This document shows positions 54,264 to 61,792 of a DNA stretch of 64,000 nucleotides, in pieces (position 1 is the stretch's first letter; each line of letters starts with the position of its first letter). A program made the position numbers and the translations under genes. The notes under the pieces were generated by a model. The model searched no databases and was not told where the DNA came from. It saw only the letters and a list, made by a program, of their open reading frames with translations. The DNA is from JACVRW01 sp963825345 (GTDB lineage Bacteria > Actinomycetota > Thermoleophilia > Solirubrobacterales > Thermoleophilaceae), in contig CAWGSQ010000012.1 in NCBI GenBank assembly GCA_963825345.1, forward strand, positions 372,001-436,000. Direction: 5' to 3'.

Positions 54264-54746
54264 CTACTCCTCGTAGCGGTATTCGCTGTCGCCGATGCGG
54301 ATCGTGTCCGCCATCTTGAGCCGCTCGGCCGTCTTTACCTGGCGCCCGTTCAGGTAGGTCCCGTTCGTGGAGCCCATGTCCTCCAGGTACATGAACTCGG
54401 CGCGCGGGAAGATGCGTGCGTGGGCAGACGAGGCGAACGCGTCGTCCACGCGGATGTCCGCGTTGTCCGAGCGGCCGAAGGTCGCACCCTCGCCGACGTC
54501 GAAGGTCGTGCCGGGCTCGTGCCCCATGGCCGCCACCACATGGAGCTGCGGGCTCACACCGGAGCGTAGGTCGGGGCCGCTGCGCTCGCGGCGCCTCGGC
54601 CCCGGGAGATCAACCGGTTCGGCAGCAGCCGGCGTGCCCTCGTAGCGAGCGAGGTCGCGCATGGCGCTGCGCACCACCCACAGGAGGAAGAGATAGAGGA
54701 CGGCAAGGAAGCCGAACTTGAGAGCGACCGCGAGCGGTTCGTCCAT
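54264..54746 (-). CDS. fhaB: FHA-domain protein FhaB
   Basis: 160 aa from ATG at 54746, only 3 nt after the fhaA stop. One N-terminal membrane segment (VALKFGFLAVLYLFLLWVV) and a linker precede an FHA domain at about 85-155: TFDVGEGATFGRSDNADIRV, SSAHARIFPR and LEDMGSTNGTYLNGRQV. GRSDNAD, SSAHARI and STNGT are the phosphothreonine-binding signature. It couples kinase signalling to the division/elongation machinery. Confidence 0.93.
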   Translation of the reverse strand: MDEPLAVALKFGFLAVLYLFLLWVVRSAMRDLARYEGTPAAAEPVDLPGPRRRERSGPDLRSGVSPQLHVVAAMGHEPGTTFDVGEGATFGRSDNADIRVDDAFASSAHARIFPRAEFMYLEDMGSTNGTYLNGRQVKTAERLKMADTIRIGDSEYRYEE

Positions 54747-54749
54747 GGT

Positions 54750-55517
54750 CTAGTCGAGCTCGAAGGTCAGGTCCGTCACACCGATGGTGATCCGGTCGCC
54801 CGGACTCAGCCCGGCCTGGTTCACGCGCTGGCCATTGACCTTGATGCCGTTGGTCGAGCCGAGGTCCATCACCTGCCAGCCACTCTCGTCGCGGCGAAGC
54901 TCGGCGTGGCGCCGCGAGACGTTCGGGTCCGCGAGGACTATGTCCGCCTCGCGGCTGCGGCCGACCACCACGTGGCTGCCGCTCAGCACGTTGCGGCGAC
55001 CCTCTCCCACGAGCAGCGCCTGGCGGCGGTCGAGCGCCGGATCGAGCTTGCGCACCTCACGGTCGGGCGAATAGACCATCGTGTGGCCGAAGTCCCCGGC
55101 TGAAGGTGGAGGCGTGGCCGGCGAGTCGGGTGCCTCCTCGTCCTCCGGCGCGGCCAGGAGCTGAGCCTGGATCCCGAACTCCCCGAGGTCGAGCCGCTCG
55201 TCCGTGTGGAACTCGACCTGCGGCCGCGTGGAGAGCGCAAACTGCTCCTGCCGGGCATGCTCCAGCAGATAGTCGGAGAGCTCCTTGCGGAGCGCCGGCT
55301 CGTAGCTTGCGAACTGCTCGCGGTCCTTCTCGGACAGGAACACGCGGTAGTGGTTCGGCACGTACACGCGCGAGACGGAGGCCATCTGATTGTCCTCCAT
55401 CTCCTTGGCCAGCTTGTGGGCCAGCTCCACGGGCTGAACGCTCGTCTTGAAGGCACGGCCGAACGCGCCCTCCACGAGCCCGCCGAGCTTCGCCTCCAGG
55501 TTGCGCAACATGCTCAT
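54750..55517 (-). CDS. fhaA: FHA-domain protein FhaA (DUF3662 + FHA)
   Basis: 255 aa from ATG at 55517. The N-terminal DUF3662 domain (about 1-120) has MSMLRNLEAKLGGLVEGAFG, QPVELAHKLAKEMEDNQ and YVPNHYRVFLSEKDREQF. A ~50-residue acidic/Pro linker follows, then the FHA domain with GSHVVVGRSREADIVL, VSRRHAELRRDESGW and DLGSTNGIKVNGQRV. In mycobacteria FhaA binds the phosphorylated pseudokinase domain of the MviN flippase. It is the first gene with its own -10 (TACTCT). Confidence 0.94.
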   Translation of the reverse strand: MSMLRNLEAKLGGLVEGAFGRAFKTSVQPVELAHKLAKEMEDNQMASVSRVYVPNHYRVFLSEKDREQFASYEPALRKELSDYLLEHARQEQFALSTRPQVEFHTDERLDLGEFGIQAQLLAAPEDEEAPDSPATPPPSAGDFGHTMVYSPDREVRKLDPALDRRQALLVGEGRRNVLSGSHVVVGRSREADIVLADPNVSRRHAELRRDESGWQVMDLGSTNGIKVNGQRVNQAGLSPGDRITIGVTDLTFELD

Positions 55518-55527
55518 CTCGCCCCGC

Positions 55528-55533
55528 AGAGTA
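55528..55533 (-). promoter_or_regulatory. TANNNT -10 (TACTCT) for the fhaA-ddl operon
   Basis: Ends 10 nt before ATG 55517. It lies within the 19-nt gap after the upstream kinase gene. Confidence 0.45.
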
Positions 55534-55536
55534 GTC

Positions 55537-57405
55537 CTAAGCCGTCGTCACACGCGGCGTACGCCACGGCTCGTGGGCGGAGGTCGTGTGGGAGATCACA
55601 AGCACCAGCAGCGACGCCCCGATGCTCCCCGCCACGGCGCCGCGCGCGTGGTCCAACGCCAGGTCCGCGGCGAGTGCATCGCCCAGCGCAAGATGAGCTG
55701 CGATCAGGGCTGCGGCGCACAGCGCCGCACCGGCGATGTCGACCGCAAGCCAACGTCCGCGCACCACGATCGCAAGGGCAATAGCCACCACCACCCAGGC
55801 CAGCATGGGCGCCAGCGCAGGTGTGGTGGCCAGTGGCTGAAGAGCGTCCGCGGCGGCTGCGGATATCGAGCCCTCCCAGTCGCCGCGCGGCAGCGTCCCG
55901 TCCGGGGAGCCGAACAGCAGGGCCCTGCCGGTGAGCGCCTCGCCGAGCACGAGCCACCAGAAGCCGGCCGCCGCGAGGCCCGCGCGGCGCGCGGGCGTGG
56001 GGGCAAGCGCCGCGATTCCGACGAAAGCCGGGGCGAGCGCGATCGTTCCGAGCAGAGGCGCCAGCACGGGCACCGACCAGAGCAAGCCAGCGCGCGGGAG
56101 CAGGAAGGGAACAGGGGCCGCCGCAGCCAACAGCACCAGCGCCGTGCCCTGGCGGTCGGCCTCCGGTGAGACGAGCCAGGCGCACATGCCTATCACCGCG
56201 AGCAGCCAGCCGATGCGCGGAAGCACCGCGGTGGCGACGGCCGCGATCGCGGCAGCGGCCAGCACCGAGAAGGAGGGATCCGGACCGAGGCCCTCCAGGG
56301 CGGCGAGCACGAGTCCGCCCGCCGCGAGGCCCGCGCCGGCGCGCTCGAGGAGCCTTGCCGGCGGGCGAGCGCCATCCAGGGCGCCGGCGTGCGGGTCCAG
56401 CACTCCGGCGCGAGAGCGGCGCCACGGCAAGAGGCGGCGGCGCGACACGCTCGCCAGCCCCACACGCCTCAGCGTGGCCGGCTCGACCAGGCCGCCCTCG
56501 TCGGTGAGCTCGGATTCCGCGGCCCGCAGCTCGGCGCGCAGCCGCGAGGGCGCGGGCCGACGGGCAGGATCGATGTCAAGCGCCTCGTCCACGGCGTCGC
56601 ATAGCTCGAGCGGCAGGTCGCGGCGCAGCGCGGCGAGCGACGGCAGCGGCCTGCCCAGCCGCCGCGCCGTGGCGGCCGGGCCGCCCGCGCGCACGGGGTT
56701 GGTGCCGGTCCAGGCCTCGTAGAGCGTGAGCGCAAGCGAGTAGACGTCGCAGGCGGGCGTCACGCGCGAGCCCTCGGCCTGCTCCGGCGCCATGTACGCG
56801 AGGGTGCCGACGATGTCGCCGGTGCGCGTGAGCGGGTCGCCGCTCGTTACATGCGCCACGCCGAAGTCCGCGAGCTTGGCGAATCCCGCTCCGGCGGCGG
56901 GCTCGGCGAGCACCATCACGTTCTGGGGCTTCACGTCGCGGTGGATCACGCCGCGCGCATGCGCGTGCTCGAGCGCCTCGCAGAGCGCGATACCGATGCG
57001 GGCCACGTCGCGGTCGGCGATCGCGCCCGCGTGCACCAGCTCCGCGAGGGTTCGCCCCCGAACGAGCTCGGACACGAGGTACACGTCGTGCTCGTCCGAA
57101 GCCAGCTCGTATATGGCCACAATGCCGGGGTGATTCAGCCTGGCAGCGGCTCGCGCCTCCCTTTCCACGCGCTCTCCAGCCCCGCCGTCACGCGGAATCG
57201 CCTTGACGGCCACCTCGCGCTCGAGCTTCTCGTCCCAGGCGAGCCAGACAACCCCGAATCCGCCCGCCCCAAGACGCCGCTCCAGGCGGTAGCGCCCAAG
57301 GATGAGCCGGGCCGGAGCGCCGTCCGCGAGCCTTTGTGTAGGGTCCGAACCGCCCAGCGGCAGAGTGCGCTGCTCATCCGTGAAGCCTGTCTCGGAACGT
57401 CTCAT
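55537..57405 (-). CDS. Ser/Thr protein kinase with polytopic C-terminal membrane domain
   Basis: 622 aa from ATG at 57405 (MRRSETGFTDEQRTLPLGG). Kinase domain about 38-290: RLGAGGFGVVWLAWD, VAVKAIPRDGG, VIHRDVKPQNVMV, LADFGVAHV and YMAPEQAEG are all intact. The rest carries about nine hydrophobic segments (for example LAAGGLVLAALEG, GWLLAVIGMCAWLV and LVLLAAAAPVPFLLP) and no PASTA or other known sensor. It occupies the place upstream of fhaA, and no pknA-like gene is present between pbpA and pknB. It may therefore fill the role of the second kinase of the cluster. Confidence 0.92.
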   Translation of the reverse strand: MRRSETGFTDEQRTLPLGGSDPTQRLADGAPARLILGRYRLERRLGAGGFGVVWLAWDEKLEREVAVKAIPRDGGAGERVEREARAAARLNHPGIVAIYELASDEHDVYLVSELVRGRTLAELVHAGAIADRDVARIGIALCEALEHAHARGVIHRDVKPQNVMVLAEPAAGAGFAKLADFGVAHVTSGDPLTRTGDIVGTLAYMAPEQAEGSRVTPACDVYSLALTLYEAWTGTNPVRAGGPAATARRLGRPLPSLAALRRDLPLELCDAVDEALDIDPARRPAPSRLRAELRAAESELTDEGGLVEPATLRRVGLASVSRRRLLPWRRSRAGVLDPHAGALDGARPPARLLERAGAGLAAGGLVLAALEGLGPDPSFSVLAAAAIAAVATAVLPRIGWLLAVIGMCAWLVSPEADRQGTALVLLAAAAPVPFLLPRAGLLWSVPVLAPLLGTIALAPAFVGIAALAPTPARRAGLAAAGFWWLVLGEALTGRALLFGSPDGTLPRGDWEGSISAAAADALQPLATTPALAPMLAWVVVAIALAIVVRGRWLAVDIAGAALCAAALIAAHLALGDALAADLALDHARGAVAGSIGASLLVLVISHTTSAHEPWRTPRVTTA

Positions 57406-57453
57406 CCCAGTTTCGTGTTCGGGTTCTGGAGAGCGCGTCCTGCCCCCCGTGCA

Positions 57454-57459
57454 TACTCT
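57454..57459 (+). promoter_or_regulatory. Candidate -10 (TACTCT) for the CARDB-like gene
   Basis: TANNNT hexamer 47 nt upstream of the proposed CTG start. A Shine-Dalgarno-like TAGGAG at 57493-57498 lies between. If it is correct, the GTG at 57449 is too far upstream to be the start. Confidence 0.35.
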
Positions 57460-57505
57460 CACCGACCGAAGCGCCAGAGGCGCCCCCAGCGCTAGGAGCG
57501 ATTCC

Positions 57506-58588
57506 CTGTCCTTCCTCGACGAACCGGACGAGCCCGTACGCGGTCCCGGCCGCCGGCCACCGCGCGGTCCTTCAACGGACCGCCAGACGCTGATGGTGCG
57601 ACGGACGATAGCCATCGGCGGTGGCCTGTTGCTGCTGATCCTGCTCGTATTCGTGTTCCGTGGCTGCCTTGACGCGCGCAAGGAGCGGGCGATGGAGGAC
57701 TACGTCCGCGGCGCGAACGAGCTCACGAAGCTCTCCCAGGCAGAGAGCCGCCAGCTCTTCGACATCCTGAGCGCGCCCAGCGACACTGACCAGACGGTCA
57801 ATCGCCAGAACCAGGCGAATGCGCTGCGCAGCGACTCGGCAACGCTGTCGGACCGAGCACGTGACCTCGACGTGCCGGACGAGCTCTCGGAGGCCAACGA
57901 CTACTTCGTGGAGGCGCTCGACCTCCGTCGGGACGGTCTCGCCAAGGTCGCGGAACAGCTGCCGGGCGCGCTGGCCGACGAGGAGGAGCGCAACAGCACC
58001 GCGACGATCGCGGACATGATGCGGGTCTTCCTTGCGAGTGACGTCCTTCTCACGGCTCGCTACCAGCCGCTGCTCGAGGAGACGCTCGACAAGGAGAACG
58101 TCGATGCGCCCCTGCCCTCGATCCCCTCGCTCCAATTCCTCGAGGACATCCAATGGGTGGACCCTGACTTCGTGGCCGACCAGATAGCCGGGATTCGGGG
58201 GACCGATGGCGGCAGCGCCACACCTGGACTGCACGGAAACGGGCTCGTCTCGACATCGCTTGGCGGGGTTGCGCTCACGCCGGGCGGCTCGGCGACCGTG
58301 CCGCTGACCTCTGACATCGCCTTCGACATACAGGTGATGAACCAGGGCGACGGCACCGAGACCGATGTGGTCGTGCAGGTGACCGTCGGCCAGGGCGGCG
58401 ACGCCATCAAGGCGGAGGAGACGATCCCCGAGATCGCCGCCGGCGAGCAGAAGCCTGTGACGATCCCACTCACCAGGCAGCCCCCCACCGGGCAGAACGT
58501 GCCGATCGCCGTGAGGGTGAAGCCGGTGCCCGGCGAGGAGGTCACGGACAACAACGAGGCCGACTTCACGGTCATCTTCACGCGCTGA
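57506..58588 (+). CDS. Membrane-anchored protein with CARDB-like C-terminal domain
   Basis: 360 aa if started at CTG 57506 (SFLDEPDEPVRGPG), chosen because AGGAG lies 7 nt upstream and a -10 box precedes it. GTG 57449 and ATG 57593 are alternatives. There is one membrane segment (IAIGGGLLLLILLVFVF), then a Cys and a long helical outer region (SQAESRQLFDILSAPSDT, DLDVPDELSEANDYFVEAL). The C-terminal ~110 residues form an Ig-like CARDB domain (FDIQVMNQGDGTETDVVVQV; VKPVPGEEVTDNNEADFTV). Function unknown; divergent from the polytopic kinase. Confidence 0.83.
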   Translation: MSFLDEPDEPVRGPGRRPPRGPSTDRQTLMVRRTIAIGGGLLLLILLVFVFRGCLDARKERAMEDYVRGANELTKLSQAESRQLFDILSAPSDTDQTVNRQNQANALRSDSATLSDRARDLDVPDELSEANDYFVEALDLRRDGLAKVAEQLPGALADEEERNSTATIADMMRVFLASDVLLTARYQPLLEETLDKENVDAPLPSIPSLQFLEDIQWVDPDFVADQIAGIRGTDGGSATPGLHGNGLVSTSLGGVALTPGGSATVPLTSDIAFDIQVMNQGDGTETDVVVQVTVGQGGDAIKAEETIPEIAAGEQKPVTIPLTRQPPTGQNVPIAVRVKPVPGEEVTDNNEADFTVIFTR

Positions 58589-58595
58589 GCGCGGC

Positions 58596-58629
58596 TACCC
58601 GATCCCGCGCCTTCGGCGCGGCAGGGCAC
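58596..58629. repeat. 34-bp dispersed palindromic repeat, copy 2
   Basis: 33 of 34 bases are identical to 9697-9730. The core hairpin is CCGCGCC-TTC-GGCGCGG. This copy is intergenic, just after the CARDB-like gene, so it could also work as its terminator. Confidence 0.75.
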
Positions 58630-58635
58630 GAGCAG

Positions 58636-58641
58636 TACCCT
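58636..58641 (+). promoter_or_regulatory. TANNNT -10 (TACCCT) for the DUF4446-pheA operon
   Basis: Ends 7 nt before GTG 58649 and sits directly after the 34-bp repeat. Confidence 0.45.
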
Positions 58642-58648
58642 GGCGCCC

Positions 58649-59158
58649 GTGGACGACCTCAACTCCACCCAGGGCATCGTCGCGCTCGCGGCCGCGGGAG
58701 TCGCCGCGGTGGCGCTTCTGTGGGTGATCGTGCTCGCGCTGAAGCTGCGCCGGCTGCGCGCCGCGCAGCGCACGATCCTCGGCGGGCAGGAGACCGACCT
58801 CGCCGCCCATGCCGCCTCGCTTCAGGAGGCGTTCGTCCAGCTGCGGGACTGGGTGGAGGAGGTGGCCGCCGGCCTCGAGGGCCGCGTGGCGGCCACCGAG
58901 CGACGTGTGGACGGCTCGATCACGCACACCGCCGTCGTGCGCTACGACGCCATGAACGAGCTCTCGGGCCAGCAGTCGAGCACCGTGGCACTGCTCGACG
59001 AGCGCCGTACCGGCGTGGTCATCTCCTCGATCCTCCACCGCGACCAGGCCCGCCTCTACGTGAAGCAGGTGCGCGAGGGCAACCCCGAGTACGAGCTCTC
59101 ACCGGAGGAGCAGCAGGCGGTCGACGAGGCGATGGCAGGCACGCCCGCGGGCGCCTGA
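58649..59158 (+). CDS. DUF4446 membrane protein
   Basis: 169 aa from GTG at 58649. One membrane segment (GVAAVALLWVIVLALKLR) is followed by a helical stretch and the DUF4446 core (ITHTAVVRYDAMNELSGQQS, VALLDERRTGVVISSIL, RLYVKQVREGNPEYELSPEE). Function unknown; frequent in Firmicutes and Actinobacteria. The stop overlaps the pheA start by one base (TGATG). Confidence 0.92.
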   Translation: MDDLNSTQGIVALAAAGVAAVALLWVIVLALKLRRLRAAQRTILGGQETDLAAHAASLQEAFVQLRDWVEEVAAGLEGRVAATERRVDGSITHTAVVRYDAMNELSGQQSSTVALLDERRTGVVISSILHRDQARLYVKQVREGNPEYELSPEEQQAVDEAMAGTPAGA

Positions 59159-60003
59159 TGCGCGTCGCGTACCTCGGTCCCGCGGGGACCCACAGCGAGG
59201 AGGCGCTGCGCGCATCCGCTCCGCCGGACAGCGAGGAGATCCCCTACCCGACGATCTACGACGCCGTGATGGCCGTCCAGGACGGCACGGTCGACACGGC
59301 GATCGTCCCGATCGAGAACGCGCTCGAGGGCAGCGTGGGGGTGACTCTCGACACGCTGGTGCTCGACGCGCATGACGTGCGCATCGCCGCCGAGGTGGTC
59401 CACCCGATCCATCACTGCGCGATCGCGGCGTCGGACCTGTCGCTGTCGAGCGTCACGCGCGTCGTCTCTCATCCCCAGGCCACCGCGCAGTGCGCGCGCT
59501 TTCTCCGTGAGCGCCTCCCGAACGCCGAGCATGTGAGCGCTCCCTCCACCGCGGATGCCGTGCAGTCGGTCTGTGAGTCGGCCGACAGCCTCACCCTCGC
59601 GCTCGGCTCGCGACTTGCGGCCGAGCTCTACGACTGCCACGTGGTGGCCGAGAACGTGGAGGACCATCCGGACAACGTCACGCGCTTCGTGTGGCTCACT
59701 CGCGCGGATGCGGTGGGCGGGCCGGGCGCCGACGCCAAGACCTCGGTGGTCTTCTGGGGCGGCGGCGACGAGTCGCCGGGGTGGCTCGTGGACCTGCTCT
59801 CGGAGCTGTCGAGCCGCGGGGTGAACCTCACCCGCATCGAGTCGCGGCCCCGCCGGACGGGGCTCGGGCACTACATGTTCCTCGCGGATCTCGAGGGAGC
59901 CGCCAGCGCGCCGCCGGTCAGCGAGGCGCTCGACGCTCTCGCCGGGCACGTCGACGAGCTGCGCGTGCTCGGCTCTTACGGGCGGCCCCTCTGGCTAGAC
60001 TGA
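59158..60003 (+). CDS. pheA: Prephenate dehydratase
   Basis: 281 aa from ATG at 59158. The catalytic domain (about 1-180) has VAYLGPAGTHSEEALRA, DTAIVPIENALEGSVG, VVSHPQATAQCARFL and the TRF motif in NVTRFVWL. The C-terminal ACT domain (about 190-275) has SPGWLVDLLSELSSRGVNLTRIESRP and GHYMFLADLEG, including the ESRP phenylalanine-binding motif. It converts prephenate to phenylpyruvate with feedback by Phe. It has no fused chorismate mutase. Confidence 0.96.
   Translation: MRVAYLGPAGTHSEEALRASAPPDSEEIPYPTIYDAVMAVQDGTVDTAIVPIENALEGSVGVTLDTLVLDAHDVRIAAEVVHPIHHCAIAASDLSLSSVTRVVSHPQATAQCARFLRERLPNAEHVSAPSTADAVQSVCESADSLTLALGSRLAAELYDCHVVAENVEDHPDNVTRFVWLTRADAVGGPGADAKTSVVFWGGGDESPGWLVDLLSELSSRGVNLTRIESRPRRTGLGHYMFLADLEGAASAPPVSEALDALAGHVDELRVLGSYGRPLWLD
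59996..60001 (+). promoter_or_regulatory. TANNNT -10 (TAGACT) for the HNH gene
   Basis: Ends 9 nt before GTG 60011 and overlaps the last codons of pheA. A possible internal promoter. Confidence 0.35.
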
Positions 60004-60010
60004 CCGGACC

Positions 60011-60625
60011 GTGGCAGTACGGGCGCACGTGTCGTACACGACCGAGCCAGGTGACTTCGAACCAGGCCCTCGCCTCGCGCTGCCCAGGGCCGGCCGGCCT
60101 GAGCAGCGCAGTTCGACCCCCGGCCGGGTGCTGGTCCTCAACGCGTCGTACGAGCCGATCAACGTCTGCACCGTTCGGCGCGCCGCCGTTCTGATCCTCA
60201 AGAACCGCGCCGAGGTGCTCGAGAAGGGGGACTGGGCGCTGCACGCGGAGAACCTGACGCTGCCCCGCCCCGTCGTGATCCGGCTGCTCACGTACGTGCG
60301 CATCCCGCGCGATGCGCATCGCCGCAAGATCACCCGCCGTGCGGTGTTCGCGCGCGACCGCTGGACGTGTCAGTACTGCGGCCACGAGCGCGGCAACCTC
60401 ACGGTCGACCACGTGATCCCGCGTTCCAAGGGCGGCGACTCCACCTGGGAGAACATCGTCACCTGCTGCGCTCCCTGCAACCGCCGCAAGGGCGACCGGC
60501 TGCCGCGACAGGCCAACATGGTCCCCGCCCGCAGGCCAAAGGCGCCCAACCCGACGATCTTCATCCACGTGGCCACGCCCACGATTCCCGCGGCCTGGGA
60601 GCAGTACCTGGTGGTGGCCGCGTAG
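60011..60625 (+). CDS. HNH endonuclease-family protein
   Basis: 204 aa from GTG at 60011. The N-terminal half has VLVLNASYEPINVCTVRRA, the actinobacterial RecB-like/HNH pattern. The HNH core follows: FARDRWTCQYCG, LTVDHVIPRSKGG, TWENIVTCCAPCNRRKGDR, with two CxxC zinc pairs and the catalytic DH. Members of this group are widespread housekeeping-like proteins of unknown role rather than restriction enzymes. It is downstream of pheA and its stop overlaps the next start. Confidence 0.92.
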   Translation: MAVRAHVSYTTEPGDFEPGPRLALPRAGRPEQRSSTPGRVLVLNASYEPINVCTVRRAAVLILKNRAEVLEKGDWALHAENLTLPRPVVIRLLTYVRIPRDAHRRKITRRAVFARDRWTCQYCGHERGNLTVDHVIPRSKGGDSTWENIVTCCAPCNRRKGDRLPRQANMVPARRPKAPNPTIFIHVATPTIPAAWEQYLVVAA

Positions 60626-61101
60626 TGCACGAAACGCCTCCGGGGGCTCCACCGCCCCCACGAGCCGGCGACGTGGCGCCCTACGTCGAGGACGAGCGGC
60701 CAGCGACGCTGGCGGACATTCGCAGTCTCAGGCGCTGGCTCGCCGTGGCCGGCATCTGGGCCGTGGCCGCAACGGCGCTCGGGGTGATCGCTCTGATCGA
60801 GGCCAACAAGGACGACAGCGGCGCACAGGAGCAGGCCGCCGGCGAGCTCGGCAAGGTTCAGCGGCAGCTCAACTCGCGCATCGACGACCTCGAATCGCGC
60901 GTCGACGATCTGCCGACCTCGGATGACCTCTCGAAGCTCGACGGGCGGCTGAAGGCCGTCGAGGACGACGCGGACAAGAGCCGCAGCGCCGCCGACAAGC
61001 TCAGCGGGCGAGTGGACGACCTCGAGGGCCGGGTGGACGATCTCGAGACTCGTGTCGAGGAGCTCGAGTCGTCCGACTCCGGCACCACCACGACTCCATA
61101 G
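60625..61101 (+). CDS. Membrane protein with C-terminal heptad-repeat coiled coil
   Basis: 158 aa from GTG at 60625 (shares one base with the HNH stop). A Pro-rich N-terminus and RPATLADIRSLRRWLAVAG precede one membrane segment (WLAVAGIWAVAATALGVIALI). From about residue 75 there is an unbroken coiled coil built on repeats such as RVDDLEGRVDDLETRVEELE. A Thr tail ends it. Probably a homo-oligomeric membrane-bound scaffold; no known family. Confidence 0.85.
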   Translation: MHETPPGAPPPPRAGDVAPYVEDERPATLADIRSLRRWLAVAGIWAVAATALGVIALIEANKDDSGAQEQAAGELGKVQRQLNSRIDDLESRVDDLPTSDDLSKLDGRLKAVEDDADKSRSAADKLSGRVDDLEGRVDDLETRVEELESSDSGTTTTP

Positions 61102-61139
61102 TTGCGGTTCGCGCCGACTTCCCGGTCTGCTTCAATAAC

Positions 61140-61164
61140 CGGACCAGGGAAAGGAGGTGGTCCG
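61140..61164 (+). promoter_or_regulatory. Hairpin presenting a perfect Shine-Dalgarno in its loop
   Basis: CGGACCA (61140-61146) pairs exactly with TGGTCCG (61158-61164). The 11-nt loop contains AAAGGAGG. It precedes the micro-ORF at 61168. Such a display of an anti-16S sequence is unusual. Confidence 0.5.
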
Positions 61165-61167
61165 AAC

Positions 61168-61212
61168 TTGACTGACAGAATTCTTGGGACCCTGGAGGTG
61201 TCCGGCCGCTAG
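61168..61212 (+). CDS. Possible 14-residue micro-ORF
   Basis: TTG at 61168, 10 nt after AGGAGG, gives MTDRILGTLEVSGR and stops at TAG 61210. It is too short to judge by composition. It may be a leader peptide or a short conserved peptide. It is supported only by the strong ribosome-binding site and by lying in a transcript that seems to end at its own terminator. Confidence 0.35.
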   Translation: MTDRILGTLEVSGR

Positions 61213-61364
61213 ACGACCGGAGCTGGGCCCGTCGTTGGGGAGCCGCCGGTGGCGGCGAACCGATCAGTACAGCGGAGTCCAACCGTGACACCGTCGGCGA
61301 TATCTGACCGGGAATGGTCCCTCCGGTCGCAGTAGAGCCGCCGATCACGTCCAGCAGAACTACG
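61213..61364 (+). ncRNA. Structured non-coding stretch before the terminator
   Basis: The interval 61102-61416 has no ordinary gene. It holds the SD-loop hairpin, the micro-ORF, a hairpin GCCGCC-GGT-GGCGGC (61242-61256) and a second stem GACCGG/CCGGTC (61306-61328), before a strong terminator. This suggests a short independent structured transcript of roughly 250 nt. I do not recognise an Rfam family. Confidence 0.35.
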
Positions 61365-61397
61365 GAAGGGGCGTCCCAATGTGCGGGGCGCCCCTTC
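61365..61397 (+). terminator. Rho-independent terminator
   Basis: GAAGGGGCG (61365-61373) and CGCCCCTTC (61389-61397) form a perfect 9-bp stem, followed by TGCTTTCT. It ends the small locus and faces the convergent zinc-ribbon gene. Confidence 0.7.
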
Positions 61398-61416
61398 TGC
61401 TTTCTGAGCGCCTGCT

Positions 61417-61746
61417 CTAGTCGAAAAAGGCGGGTGTTGCGGACAGGAGAACCGGACGCGGTCCGGGGCCGAAATCGACGATCACGTCAACCTTGCTGCC
61501 GACCACGTTGGATTTCAGGTGATACCCGCTGGCCTCCCGCGCCTCGGCGTCGTCCTTGAACGACTTGACTCCGACGAGACTTCGACCACAGGAGCGGCAG
61601 GCGTAGATGGTCACGCCTCCAAGCTCGGACACGTGCATGGCAGGCAGCCGCTGCTCTGTGTCGCACTCGTCGCACGTCAGCCGGAACGCTCCTTCGGCGG
61701 GTGGTGCCTGGATTCCGGCTGCAGCAAAAGCCTGCGAGACGCGCAC
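61417..61746 (-). CDS. Zinc-ribbon protein of unknown function
   Basis: 109 aa from GTG at 61746. Two CxxC pairs (Cys25/Cys28 in LTCDECDTE and Cys50/Cys53 in YACRSCGRS) make one zinc ribbon. A C-terminal region KSNVVGSKVDVIVDFGPGPR follows. It lies downstream of gyrA on the same strand, with its own TAGGGT -10, so it need not be co-transcribed. No family recognised. Confidence 0.78.
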   Translation of the reverse strand: MRVSQAFAAAGIQAPPAEGAFRLTCDECDTEQRLPAMHVSELGGVTIYACRSCGRSLVGVKSFKDDAEAREASGYHLKSNVVGSKVDVIVDFGPGPRPVLLSATPAFFD

Positions 61747-61752
61747 TGCCTG

Positions 61753-61758
61753 ACCCTA
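61753..61758 (-). promoter_or_regulatory. TANNNT -10 (TAGGGT) for the zinc-ribbon gene
   Basis: Ends 6 nt before GTG 61746, in the 46-bp gap after gyrA. Confidence 0.45.
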
Positions 61759-61792
61759 CCCCTCAACGCCGCCGTCCGGCGACGCACGAGAG

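Noticed and set aside
61213..61364. tRNA or known riboswitch in the gap before the zinc-ribbon gene
   Set aside because: The hairpins do not form a cloverleaf and no T-loop is present. I could not match any riboswitch consensus from memory.
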